From the NCBI GenBank assembly GCA_025529335.1, contig JAMYHX010000093.1, forward strand, positions 46,815-110,814: 64,000 bases of DNA. The letters run 5' to 3'. The notes beneath the pieces are model-generated. The model did no database searches. It was not told where the DNA came from and saw nothing but the letters and a program-made list of their open reading frames with translations. The stretch is from Rhizopus sp. PT2906 (taxonomy: Eukaryota; Mucoromycota; Mucoromycetes; Mucorales; Rhizopodaceae). Both the position numbers and the translations under genes were made by a program. Positions 1 through 11,578 of this stretch are shown here, in pieces. How positions within the stretch are numbered: the first letter of the stretch is position 1; each line of letters starts with the position of its first letter.

Positions 1-330
1 AAGCATGCCTCTGATAGTATCAAGAAGAGCTTCAAGACCTTTTGTGAATCTATCTCTCTTACTCAATCTCGATCAAAGCGAAGAGCACACTCTGTCCTCA
101 AGCGCGAATCTCGTGGTACAGTGCATTCAATATACATGATATCTTTGTTACAGATCAAAACATGACAATGAAAGCCCTACAAAAGACTAACGGTGCTCCC
201 TGGATTTAATGTGCTGTCTATAATGGCAGTGCATTTCTTAACGCCTCGGTAAGTATAAAATGAACAATGCAACATTTTTTATTCATTAGTCTTCTAATTA
301 ATGCAGATCTTTGAATAAAGCCACGCTATT
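1..330 (+). pseudogene. Relic 3' end of a RuvC (Fanzor/TnpB-like) element
   Basis: No open frame survives, but bases from about 77 to 300 match, base by base with scattered changes, the minus strand of 60.2-60.4 kb. There the same stretch encodes a zinc-ribbon plus WNRDV motif. Shared strings include CACTCTGTCCTCAAG, AAAGACTAA.GGTGCTCCCTG and CTCGGTAAGTATAAAATGAA. The Cys and WNRD codons are destroyed here: TGTGAAGCTTGT is replaced by a CGCGAATCTCGT-like string. It is therefore a dead copy of the same family, in the opposite orientation to the 60-kb copy. The left side is cut by the window edge. The family name is inferred from the 60-kb copy. Confidence 0.6.
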
Positions 331-380
331 ATTATTAGGTTACGCGTACAATCAATGGTTTGCTTAATAAGAGGTGTTTT

Positions 381-1974
381 TTAAATGGATGAGAAGAAGG
401 CATTAATGATAGGTCGTACTTTTGATACAGGGCCGATGATGACCACTCGACCTGTATCTGTTTTAAAAAATAAATGATTGACGTTTTTCATCACTCTTCT
501 ATACACAGGATTATCCGAGCGTGTATTTATGCCTTTGATTGCATCGTCATAATCTTTAGGGTTACCATACACAGTTTCTACATTATTTTCGTCATATATA
601 ACAACACGATCTGGGTTTCTCATAATTCGCATGGTCCCTTTATCAATTAAGGGTATCACTTTGTCTTGATTCATGGTATTTGTACTAAATAATCCTGATG
701 ATGATGATTCTTCATTTGCACTGAATAAGCTTAATGGGGCTTCTTTTGTACTGAATAGACTAGTTGATGATGGTTTTCCGTTTGTACTGAATAGGCTCGT
801 TGATGATGGCTTTACGTTTGTATCAAATAGGCTTGTTGATGATGAAATACTTGAAGATGGTGTTGTATCTTGGCTTTTAAGCAATTGTTTCATATGGGCT
901 TTTGGAGATTCTGTAATAGATGGTGCTACAGCAGTCGGTGTTGCTTTCTTTGGCTTTGATAGTAACATAAAGGGTGTAAGCCTTTTGCTGGGTAGCGAGA
1001 ATTTTACGGTAGGTGAAGTACTTTTATTTAATGTTGATGTTGCTACTGTGGGTGGCGCTTTTGATGACGAAGTTGCTACAGTAGGTGGGACTCTTGATGT
1101 TGCTGTTACAGTAGGCGGTGTTCTTGGTGTTGTTACAGTAAGTGGGATCCTTAACGGCAATGGGTGATGAGATGAGGTGTTCTTTTGGTGAATAGGTTGA
1201 TTTCCTTTCATGGATGGGGCATTGGTTGGCTCAAGAGGGGACGAAGTATTGTATTCTGGCCATTGTTTGTATTCTTTGTGTGGTTTTGAATTGCCGCTGT
1301 TGCCTATATGATGAGTGGTTGTTGTTGGCGATCCTGTTCGCTTTATATCCAACAACCCTGGAGGGAATATGGCAAGTTCTTTCTTCTGGTATTCAAATAG
1401 TCTTTCATGCTGTCTTTGGTGATTATATAAGAGTTCCTCAAAACCCTGTCTGTGCTTTTTCTATAGATACACAGTCAATCTTTGCCTTTTTCGTGCTCTT
1501 GTTATTTATTACCGTCAGAGTAATCAAATATTCTTGTTTCCGTCCTTCTAACTTGTCTTGAGTGATATTGTTGTCATCTTGAGTTCCATGTCCGTCATGT
1601 GTAAATGATGTCAAGTGCCCGATCGCATCTGCATTTTCTGTCAAGAAATGCTGTGGGTCAACTTCTTCAATCAGACTAAAAATAGGCTCAATAAATAGAT
1701 CTTTATCATATCTGATTGTAAATTGCTTGTCATATTCTCTTAGTTCTTGTAATTGTTGAGCAATCAGTCTTTCTACTTGTCTTTGGTGTCTTGCTTTAAT
1801 TAGCTTATAGTTTCTTTCTGATTTAATAGCAGCAGCTGGAATGTCAGAAGGTAAATATACATCATCACTTTAAAAAGAACTTTAGTAAGGATATACATAC
1901 ACTGATTGTATGTTTTCTTTTTACTCTGTGTTTTTTTCTTCAAATATCCAAAACAACGAGTCTTTTACGGGCAT
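381..1974 (-). CDS. Unknown protein, S/T/P-rich middle, 494 aa, three exons
   Basis: Not recognised. Model: exons 1974-1925, 1867-1513 and 1460-381. The introns are 57 bp (GTAAAA...AAAG, branch TTACTAA) and 52 bp (GTAATA...TATAG); summed exons give 495 codons including the stop. The first ~150 residues are charged and helical (LIAQQLQELREYD, HRQGFEELLYNHQRQHERL). Residues ~180-400 are Ser/Thr/Pro-rich with SLFSTNGKPSST-type near-repeats. The last ~90 residues look globular (RNPDRVVIYDENNVETVYG ... GRVVIIGPVSKV). No signal peptide or membrane segment is seen. The structured C-terminus suggests a real gene; no function is offered. Confidence 0.7.
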
Positions 1975-2169
1975 AAATAGTACAAGGACAAAGAATACAA
2001 AATCCAAGCAAAATGGCTAAAATTATATAAAAAAGGGCGTTTTTTATGTGTATATATAAAAAAAGGAATGAAAAGAAGGAGGGGGATAATAATGATAACA
2101 ACAATAAGATGTATAAAATGGTATATAAAGGTTAAATAGTGATAATAATAATAATAATAGTAATATAGG

Positions 2170-2945
2170 TTATTTCTGTCCTTTGCCTGCTTTAATAAGC
2201 CATTGTAATGTAATATCAATATTCACTTGATTTTTTGCTGAAATAGAATAGCATGATACTTCTCTATTCTTGATAGTCTTTAAGTGTCTATTTATTAAAG
2301 TGAGTACATTTTCTTTTTCTTTTTTTCTTTTTTTTTCTCTTTCTTACAGTGCTTCAATCAGTTCTTCAGCCGTTAAGGCCTCTGGTAAATCATTTTTATT
2401 TCCAAGGACAAGTACAGGAATATTAGCCAACTGTGGTTTCTCTAATAAATTCTTCAATTCTGTATTGGCAGCTTCTAGTTTGTCACGATCTGCAGCATCA
2501 ACCACAAATCTTTTTTTAAAAAAATTTTAGTATCCTATATCCATACTTTCTCTTTCTCTCTAGTCTACTTACACAATAGCGTTCACTCCACGACAATATC
2601 TTTCCCACATACTTCTGAATCGAGGTTGTCCTCCAATGTCCCATAGTTTCATTGTAACGTTACCTTTGGTCACTTTACGCATATTGAACCCAACTGTAGG
2701 TATGGCGTCTTCGATAAACTGTCCTGACTGAGATAATGTCAGTTTGATTCTTGGCTTAATTTTCTGGTTACTTACTGCTATAACGTTTACAAGCGTTGTC
2801 TTTCCACTGTTTTGAAGTCCAACAAGAGTTAACTCCATTTCGGTCTATAAATGTCTTAGCATACAAATAAACGTAATAAAGGCAATCTTACCTTAAAGAA
2901 TAAACTTCTTAGCCAATCTATTAACCACTGAATAAGTCCTGCCAT
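2170..2945 (-). CDS. ARL8: ARL8-type small GTPase, 185 aa, five exons
   Basis: ARF-like GTPase. In animals ARL8 sits on lysosomes and couples them to kinesin and tethering factors; a vacuolar or endosomal role is inferred here. Exons: 2945-2892, 2844-2776, 2727-2573, 2509-2348 and 2287-2170 (186 codons with the stop, close to the usual 186 aa). Residues 1-18 (MAGLIQWLIDWLRSLFFK) form the amphipathic N-terminal helix typical of ARL8. Then come the P-loop GLQNSGKTT, switch region IPTVGFNMRKV, WDIGGQPRFRSMWERYCRG, NKND and a YSISAKN-type SAK motif. The 48-bp intron at 2775-2728 is in frame and open, so a naive ORF reads through it and inserts 16 false residues after VIA. Confidence 0.95.
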
Positions 2946-4016
2946 GTTGTTTTTAACGAGAAAAAAAAAGAAAAGAAAAGAGAGAAGGAAGAGAGAGAAA
3001 AGAAGAAAAAAAAAAAAAAAAAAACTCGATAATAGGGGAAGGAATTTCAGACTTCATGACCGACGTCACATGTATGAAGTGTAGTCAACACCCTAAATAA
3101 GCTATTATTATAAAATGACATGTTTTTTTTCTTAAAGCGAAGGGTATGACATACACCAAATAGATGGCATCAATATCTGACTAGATCAGAATAGCTTTGA
3201 AGTTGCTACTCACTTTTAAAATCGCCTTTTATGACAGTACGTAGCACAAGGCGCTTCCTTTTTTGAAATGGTGTATTCTGATTGGTAGAAATGATGCGTA
3301 CACTCTTTCCCGAGATCAAAAAATTGTGCTCCACTGAAATTGTAAGTCTAACAAAATTTAGAAGTCGTTTAAAGAGTAAAGAATGTTGTCAGGAACGCCT
3401 ATTAAACTATTATCCGCTTGTAGAGTAACAATAGCTAAGAAAGGTGTAAAATCGGGATATCCCTTCTAGCTTATGTCATCTGACTCTCAATATTTTTCTG
3501 GTATTCTTTGTGAAGCAAAGTGGTTTTAGATTAATGACAACCTAAACAGTCGTGAAGAATCGAGTAAATATAAGGCAAAGAATAAGAGAGAGAGAGATTA
3601 TGTACGCATATCCTATAGTTTTTAGACAGAAATAGCCACACGTCATTCTCTGAAAGAATTTTGAGGATATTACATCTGCTGGTTTTTGTTTTTCGATCTG
3701 CATTAAAAAATAAGAGCTTGACAGCTATTTGCGCGTCATGTATAAAATGAGCCATTAATAGATAAAATTCAGCTGATTAAAGAGTCTGAAGCTAATATCG
3801 TTTGTTTGAAAGAGACTTGATGCACAAAAGCATAAACAGGACAAGGCTTTTAAGCAGACAACGTTTTCATCCCAGCTACTTAATGTAGCAAAAACACGAG
3901 AAAATACAAAAAATATCAAGATTGACCTGTTGCTTACTTCCAGGGGGACACTTTTCTTTTGTAAAGGCTAAAAAGGATACTCAAATCACGCGATTGACCC
4001 TTTTTCATTGCTACTT
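2946..4016. other. Intergenic, no gene seen
   Basis: Contains purine-rich A/G tracts just upstream of ARL8 (2960-3023) and no open frame with convincing composition. The short minus-strand frame 3531-3755 has no recognisable motif and no splice partners. No tRNA-like B-box was seen. Confidence 0.6.
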
Positions 4017-5149
4017 TTATTTCTTTTTTAATCCAAACTGAAATCCACCAGTCTTTTTTAAACCAAAAGCAAGCTTCTTTGGTGCTTCTGCTGAGGTTTC
4101 CTTCTTCTCTTCAGTCTTTATTCCAGGGCTGTTTCTCAAGCTGTTATTATTATTGTTATTATTATTACTACTAATCTTAGTACTGGCACTGGCACTAGTA
4201 CTGGCCACAGTAGCCCATCCTCCACTAGTCTGATCAGACGTTCGTTCACTTGATGGCTTGCTTGACACATCCGTCCATCCTCCGCTTGGTGTCGATGAAG
4301 GAACATTTGTCCACCCTCCACTTTGAGTCAATGAAGGTGCAGCTGTCCAACTGCCTTTATCTGCTTGTACAGTAGACATGGGTAAAGCGGTTGATGTTGC
4401 GCTTGTTGTACCAATTTTTTTTTGAATAGCCTCTTGCATTCTCTTCAGCTCTCTTTCTTCTCTCTTCTTTTCACGAGCCAAGCGTCTCTCTCGCTCTGAT
4501 TGATTTAATTCTGAATTTCTGGTGCTTTCCTTCATCTCTTTAAATCTCTATAAGCTTATTAGCACAATGCTTCCTTTTTTTGTGTCTGCTTAATAATTAC
4601 CTTTTTATGATGATGATCATAACTTTGCAAATGTTGTTCGTACTCGGAGATCTTATTGTATTGCTTATCACACAATTCACAATAAAACATACGCTTAACC
4701 TGTTCTAGTTCTTTCATAATTGCCTGCTTTTTCTCTGCTCTATATTCTCGTTCTATCCTCTGTATCTCTGTTTCTTCAAGTTGCTTTTCACTATCCAATG
4801 CCCTTCTTTTTGCTGTACTAGAGACATGGGTCTCTTCTAGTTCCTGCGCCTTTCCAACACCCAATGTCTCATCTTTTACTTCAATCAGAATAGGATCCAC
4901 TCGACCTAAGCAGATAAAAAAGAATCAGCCATGTTTGCGTAACAATCATGAACGATTACCTTGACTATGAGAGCCTAATCCACTACCAGCAATCCATCCC
5001 ATTTTTTGCATCATTTTATATCCAATATTGCTTTCAGGAATATGAGTTTCCATCGTTACCTTGGTTGTCTGTTGCCAGTCAATATAGCCAGTAGGCTCTG
5101 CAGAACGGCTTACGCGCTCTTGTTCAAATAAATCGTCGTCTTGTTGCAT
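4017..5149 (-). CDS. G-patch and C2H2 zinc-finger protein (GPATCH8/ZNF804-like), 341 aa
   Basis: Probable nuclear RNA-processing factor. Exons 5149-4960, 4905-4601 and 4547-4017 (342 codons with stop). The G-patch is at residues ~43-75 (NIGYKMMQKMGWIAGSGLG, then SHSQGRVDPI across intron 1). A single C2H2 finger (FYCELCDKQYN...HLQSYDHHHKK) is at ~145-168, and a charged helix (SERERRLAREKKREERELK) follows. The tail is low complexity, with repeated SGGW(T/A) motifs, an Asn run and a C-terminal KLAFGLKKTGGFQFGLKKK. G-patch followed by one finger ending SYDH.H is the vertebrate GPATCH8/ZNF804 arrangement; the assignment rests on that order. G-patch proteins usually activate DEAH helicases, but a partner is not visible here. 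Confidence 0.88.
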
Positions 5150-5350
5150 CTTTTATTATTGTAGTAATCATAGGAATTAAAAAAAAAAAAAAAAGAGAGA
5201 GGTAAAATGCTGCTCCTCTATTTTCTAATTTGGAACATTTAACTCTTTATTGAATGTTCACCTCACCTTAAATTGTTCAATTGTCCAAAAAAAGAAGAGA
5301 GAAAAAGATGTGACTTTACGCTTCCCTTTTTTTTTTTTTTTTTTTTTAGA

Positions 5351-6142
5351 ATGCAGTTTGCACAAAGAACAGCTCTCATCACAGGAGCAACACGAGGTAT
5401 TGGTAAATGTATTGCCGAGACATTTGCTCGAGGAGGAGCCAATACGATACTGATCGGTCGTGATCCAGACCGGGTGAGATCAGTTGAACAGTTATTCAAA
5501 GCTGATTTTGCCCATCAGACACATCAGGGTGTAGTACTTGATATATCAAAGAAACAAGACATAGACACGAGGATAAGGGTAGATATTGTTATTGTATTTA
5601 GCAGATATTAAACTAGAATTCATATTTAGGATATATTAAAAGGCCAACAGGTCGATTATTTGATTAATGCAGCTGGAATTTCAAGAGATAGCTTATTTGT
5701 TCAATTGAAATATGAGGAATTAATGGACGTGGTTCATACGAACCTAGTCGGAACCATGTGCTTAACCCAGCATGTTGCTAAATCAATGATGAGAAAGCGA
5801 AAGGGAGGATGTATTATTAATATAGCTAGCGTTATTGGCGTACAGGGTAATATTGGTCAAACTGCCTACAGTGCCTCAAAAGCAGGTCTCATAGGCTTTA
5901 CAAAATCACTCGCAAAGGAATTGGGACCATTACAGATTAGAGTCAATGCGATTGCACCAGGATTCATTGAGACAGATATGACATCCGCTATCACAGAAGA
6001 AAAAAGATCAAAACTATTAGCGTCTATTCCCTTAGGAAGATTTGGAAGCGTGCATGATATAGCATTGGCTGCCGAATTCATTGCAAAGTCCAATTATGTT
6101 CATGGTCAGGTGCTTACAGTCGATGGTGGTTTAATCCTTTAA
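5351..6142 (+). CDS. 3-oxoacyl-ACP reductase, FabG/OAR1-type SDR, 246 aa
   Basis: Short-chain dehydrogenase/reductase that reduces 3-ketoacyl-ACP with NADPH. In fungi the single-domain form usually serves mitochondrial type II fatty-acid (lipoate precursor) synthesis. Exons 5351-5578 and 5630-6142, with a 51-bp intron whose 3' end is TATTTAG. Motifs: cofactor glycine motif TGATRGIG near residue 10, NAAG, catalytic Ser in IASVIG, YSASK and the late PGFIETDMT. Length and order are normal for FabG. The start at 5351 lies right after a pyrimidine run and precedes MQFAQRTALITG. No clear presequence is present, so mitochondrial targeting is inferred from the family only. A long T-tract follows the stop. 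Confidence 0.92.
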
Positions 6143-6252
6143 AAAAATTCCCCGTACTTTTTTCTTTTTTTTTTTTTTTTTTTTGTTTCTTTGTTACACT
6201 CGCATTATTCCCTTTTTCAGCTGAAAGCTTAAGTGCAACAACTATAATAAAA

Positions 6253-9200
6253 GTGGAGTCCAACAATAGCAATAGAAAGGGGAATAACCCCTTTGAACAA
6301 AGTTTATCACCCGAGTTTTCACCTTGGAATGAAGTTCATTCTCCATTCGACAACAATCAGTCACCATGGAACCCATTCGTCACTTCGGAAGAAGCTAATC
6401 TTCACCCATCACCCAATAACCTAAATGAATTTATAGACTTACAACAAGAGCCTCATACAAACCAACCTAGTTCTTCAGGAATGAATACAGCAAATGTTTT
6501 ACCAACAGCAAAACCTGCACTTTTGCCAAGCGAAAGTAAAGATTTGAGTGACAAAGGTTTGGCGCGGAAAAAAGAAAAAGCGTTGCCAAGACAATGATAA
6601 TAATAATAAGCAATTTTTTTACAAAGGTTTATTTGATAATACAAAAAGCACTCCAGAGGATAGCGATACGACGCGGCTTTATAGTAATACAGCAGGGAAT
6701 GACACAAGCACTTCACCATACGCACGAGCCAATATGCGATTACCCAAAAAAAGAAATTGGTTGGATGGGATCGTACAGCGTTTTAAAGGTCCTCAGCCAC
6801 TGTCCGGTGGAACTGAAGTTCGTACAATTCATATCAACAACCAGTCGTTAAATGAAGAACAAGAATTTTTGCATAATGGTGTAACCACAGGAAAGTACAA
6901 CTTATTGACCTTCTTGCCAAAATTTCTATATGAAGAGTTTTCAAAGTATGCCAACATCTTTTTCTTGTTCATATCCTGCATTCAGGTAAACCTTTGTTAT
7001 TGATATCTTTTATTTTTTATTAAAGATATATAGCAAATACCTGGTGTCTCTCCCACGTCAAGATGGACTACACTTGTACCATTAGTCATCGTTCTACTGA
7101 TCACCGCCGTAAAGGAAATCATTGAAGATTGGGGCGTGCATCGATCGGATGCTGAACTCAATTCAAAGAAATGCAAGGTGCTACAAGGAACACAGTTCAT
7201 TGCACAAAAATGGAGAAACATTAAGGTGGGTGATATTGTTCGTGTCGAAAGCGGTGAACATTTCCCTGCAGATCTCATCTTGATCAGCAGCAGCGAGCCA
7301 GATGGTCTGTGTTATATTGAAACGAGCAACTTGGATGGCGAAGTAAACTTGAAGATTAAACAAGCTTTACCACAAACAGCACATATCTTAAATCCAGTTG
7401 ATGTGAGCCAGTTGCAAGGCGTGATCCGATCAGAACAGCCAAATAACCGTTTATACAATTATGATGGTACTCTGTCCATTTCCTCATTTGGTTCTCAGAG
7501 ACGTGATCTTCCCTTGGATCCTACTCAGTTGTTGCTGAGAGGGGCTCAGTTGCGCAACACAAGTTGGATCTATGGCATCGTCATATTTACTGGTCATGAA
7601 ACAAAGCTGATGTTAAACTCGAGTAGAAAGCCATCAAAGGTATCTAATGTCACTCGAATTACAAATAGAAACATTATGTACTTGTTTTGGATCTTACTTG
7701 GTATGAGTCTTGCCGGTGCCATTGGTGGTGTTCTCTTCTCGATGTATAAAGGCCAACAGGCCACATACTTGCCTCTTCATTCTTGGAGTCATGCTCAAGA
7801 GTTTGGATACGATATTTTGACATATTTGATCCTCTTTAGTTCCTTTATTCCTATCAGGTAAAGCATATAGATATAGACATATAAAGATAACGAGTCTCTA
7901 ATCTGCCTCACCCTAGTTTAATGGTCACTATGGAGATTGTAAAATTTGCATTAGCTTATTTGATCGAAAACGATATCGATCTGTATTATGAAAAGGCCAA
8001 TACACCTGCTACGGCTCGCAGCAGCAGTCTGGTTGAAGAGCTAGGACAAGTCAAGTTTATATTTTCAGATAAAACCGGAACTTTGACATGTAACGAAATG
8101 CAATTTCGTCAAGCGTCGATTGGTGGACTCTTTTATGCAGACCAAGTAGATGCTGAGAGACGAGCTCGTGATGATGGCCAAGAACTAGATCCTAATGCGC
8201 AGTACACCTTTGATCAACTAAAGCAGCACTTGAACACACATTCAACAGCTAATGTCATTAACGAGTTTTTAACACTTTTGGCAGTTTGTCATACTGTTAT
8301 TCCAGAACGAGAAGAAGATACACACCAGATTGTCTATCAAGCCTCTTCCCCAGATGAGGGTGCGCTTGTTAAGGGAGCCGCTTCCTTAGGCTATACGTTC
8401 CACACGCGTCGACCAAACTCAGCAACGTGCACTATTCTCGATCAAGAGTTAGAATACCAATTACTCAATATCTGCGAATTCAATTCCACACGAAAGCGTA
8501 TGTCAGCCATCATCCGTGGACCAGACAATAAGATAAAACTATACTGTAAAGGGGCTGATACAGTCATCCTCGAACGACTGGCCAAGGATAATCCATTTGT
8601 TGAACCGACTCTGCTTCATTTGGAAGACTGTGCATCAGAAGGTCTTCGCACCTTGTGTATTGCTATGCGTGAGATATCAGAGGAAGAGTACGCTCATTGG
8701 TCACAGTTACAACAGACAGCATCGACTACACTTGTCAACAGAGCTGAAGAACTTGATAAAGCAGCCGAATTGATTGAGAGAGAGTTATTCTTGCTTGGTG
8801 CAACAGCCATAGAAGATAGGCTTCAGGATGGTGTCCCTGACACGATCCATACCTTACAAGAGGCAGGAATTCACGTGTGGGTCTTGACTGGGGATAGACA
8901 AGAGACAGCTATCAATATTGGATATTCCTGTAAATTGCTCAATGAGGATATGAGTTTAATTGTCTGTAACGAAGACAATCACTGGAGCACCAAGGCATAT
9001 TTAGAAAAAAAACTAAAGGATATTAATGAAGTGATGATAAAAGGCGAAGAATTAGAAGTAAAGACATCTGCACACTTGATAACATTTATTTATTTTGTTT
9101 AGCCTTTGGCTTTAGTGATTGATGGAAGAGCCTTAGCGTTTGCTCTTGACAAGAGTATAGAAAAGACATTCTTTGATCTTGCTGTTCTCTGTAAGGCTGT

Positions 9201-10571
9201 GATCTGTTGTCGTGTGTCGCCACTTCAAAAAGCACTTGTGGTCAAATGTGTTAAAAAGTACGATAGATCTATTTTGCTTGCCATTGGTGATGGTGCTAAC
9301 GATGTATCGATGATCCAAGCTGCTCATGTGGGCGTAGGCATCAGTGGCGTAGAAGGCTTACAGGCAGCACGAAGCGCGGACTTTTCTATTTCGCAGTTCA
9401 AATTCCTCCGAAAGTTGTTGCTTGTTCATGGTGCTTGGGCATATCAACGTATGAGCAAGATGATCTTTTACTACTTTTACAAGAACGTCACACTTTACTT
9501 GACACAATTTTGGGTAAGTTGCAATAGATAGATTGTATTTGATTAATGGGCTCACATTATGGATCAAACAGTATGCGTTTTACAATGGATTCTCGGGATC
9601 AACACTTTATGAATCATGGACAATGTCATGTTTTAATGTATTCTTTACCTTCTTGCCTCCTATAGTGATTGGTGTCTTTGATCAGATTGTGTCTACTCGT
9701 ATGTTGGACAGATATCCTCAAATGTACACTTTAGGCCAAAAGAATGTTTTCTTTAATCAAAAGAAATTCTGGGGATGGATCGCCAATGCAACATTTCATT
9801 CACTCGTATGTTATTTTTTTATGTGGTGTAACTCTTCTGACTTTAATATTGTAGGTCTTATTCTTCTTGGGAGTGGCTGCCTTCAGATCAGAAGGTGTTT
9901 TTCGTAATGGATTACTAAGCGGACAGTGGTGGGTTGGTGCTTCTGTGTTTACGAGTGTGCTAGGTTGCATCTTATGGAAAGGAGCCTTGATTATTGAGTA
10001 AGTTCGTTCGATGATTCTATCTAAAATACCGAGGATCCCCGCAAGAATACTAATGAATATGATTGGCTAGTTACTGGACAAAATACACCGCCATCGCTAT
10101 GATTGGTTCAATGGCTATATGGTTTTTGTATCTGATCATTGTTGTGTATATTGCCCCGGCTATATCCGTAAATGCTTTACCAGAGTATTATGGTATAGTA
10201 CCTATGCTTTGGGGAAATGTCAACTTTTGGCTGTTTTTGATCATTGTACCTTTTATATGTAATTTGCGTGACTTTATATGGAAGTAGTAAGTTGAATAAC
10301 AATAAGAAAAAAAAAGGAAAGGGTATTGACAGTCATTGATAGTGGAAGAAGAGTGGTCAGACCTACAACATATCATTATGTTCAAGAGATACAGAAATAC
10401 AATTTACCAGACTATAGACCGAGAATGGATCGATTTAGACAAGCAGTTAATAAGGTGCGTCGTATTCAACGTCTAAAGAGAAATCGAGGCTACGCATTTT
10501 CCCAAAATGAAACAGATCAGACCAAAATAATAAGAGCATACGATACGACTCTACAAAAACCGGTTGGTTAA
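6253..10571 (+). CDS. P4-ATPase phospholipid flippase (Drs2-like), ~1286 aa, nine exons
   Basis: Flips aminophospholipids to the cytosolic leaflet, probably in Golgi/endosomal membranes. Exons: 6253-6556, 6627-6985, 7034-7857, 7917-9057, 9103-9513, 9572-9805, 9855-9997, 10071-10286 and 10343-10571; total 1287 codons. Motifs: PISL spliced across intron 3, phosphorylation site FSDKTGTLT, GAD...K nucleotide region, LTGDRQETAINIG and GDGANDVSMIQAAHVGVGI. Ten hydrophobic segments are expected, and the C-terminal cytosolic tail ends IIRAYDTTLQKPVG. Oddities: the actuator loop reads DGEV rather than DGET, and no ATG lies in frame before 6481 although the frame is open with NPF/SPW-type motifs from about 6220. 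The GTG at 6253 is only a placeholder start. The first intron uses an atypical GTTTGG donor. Confidence 0.93.
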
Positions 10572-10807
10572 ATTGCGTGTCTTCCCCCTTTTTGTTCCTA
10601 TTTGAAATCTGTTGGATAGATTTCATGTTCCTTTCATAATGATAAATTATTTGCCGTAATTTTCCGTTTAGCGTTCTCCTATTTGTTTGTAGCCAAAAGG
10701 GGAAATGACGTGACATTTTTTTTTCTTTTACTGTCTAGTATATAAATAATAAAAAACTTTGTCCCTTGTTTTAATTTTTCATCCTTTCTTATATTAAAAT
10801 AACAACA

Positions 10808-11578
10808 ATGCAACATATTGACTCTGACAAGTTATACGCTGACGGTGCTTATCGTTTTGAATTCGTATCCAAGTTTATGGACTTTGGTAAGTTATACAAA
10901 TTTAATGGAAAAAAAGAGAGAGATTATTAAAAAAAAACTTCTTCAGGTCCTGAGGATATCAAAGCTATTGAGGCAGTTGCTGATCATATTCGTCCTTTGG
11001 TCCCTGTTGTTGTTGATGCTGTCTATGTCAAACTATTCCAATTTGATGTTACCAAGAAGCACTTTGTACCAAAGAATGAAGGATTTAATGGTGAAGCTCC
11101 TACCACTTTGGAAGAATTGACACTCGATCACCCACAAATCAAGTTTCGTAAGGACTTCTTGAGCAAATACCTCTACAAGATTCTCTCTGGTCCTTATGAC
11201 GAACGTTTCCTTCGTTACCTTGACTGGGTTGCAAAGATTCACACAGATACACCTCAGAAGAAATCAAAGATCAATGTAGACTATATCCATATTAATGCCT
11301 TGATGGGCTATGTCGAATCAACTTTGGTAGGTGGTCTGTTATCTCTCAACCTTGACCGTGAAACAGAAACCAAGGCTTTATTGGCATTCAACAAATTGCT
11401 CTGGATTCAAAATGATTACTTTGCCAAGTATTACTGTAATCCAGCTACTATCAAGGACGCAAAGGTATCTGACAAGAGTAGTTTGTGCACATTGGCTTCC
11501 CCTGCCTCTCTTCTTCCTTTGATCGTTGGCGCTGCTGCTGGTATTGCTGGTGCTTGGTATCATTTCCGTCGTGCTTAG
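10808..11578 (+). CDS. Protoglobin/globin-sensor domain protein with C-terminal anchor, 236 aa
   Basis: Exons 10808-10886 and 10947-11578 (60-bp intron GTAAGT...TTCAG). The N-terminus YRFEFVSKFMDFG...EDIKAI and the following DAVYVKLFQFD match the helical globin-sensor (protoglobin) fold. His in VAKIHTDTP is the likely proximal haem ligand. The last ~25 residues (LLPLIVGAAAGIAGAWYHF then RRA) form one hydrophobic helix with a basic tip, i.e. a tail anchor. Protoglobins bind O2, CO or NO. Fungal stand-alone versions lack a known role, so sensing or NO/redox chemistry at a membrane is inference. It lies tandem to the flippase with no shared function apparent. A TATA-like TATAAATAATAA precedes the ATG. 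Confidence 0.85.

Noticed and set aside
673..1561. Two plus-strand frames of 164 and 115 aa
   Set aside because: Antisense to the three-exon unknown gene, whose minus-strand introns are coherent.
3531..3755. 74-aa minus-strand frame
   Set aside because: No motif, and the flanking DNA shows no exon signals.
5250..5499. Frames running through the T-tract before the FabG-like gene
   Set aside because: They are created by the homopolymer; the SDR starts at the ATG right after it.
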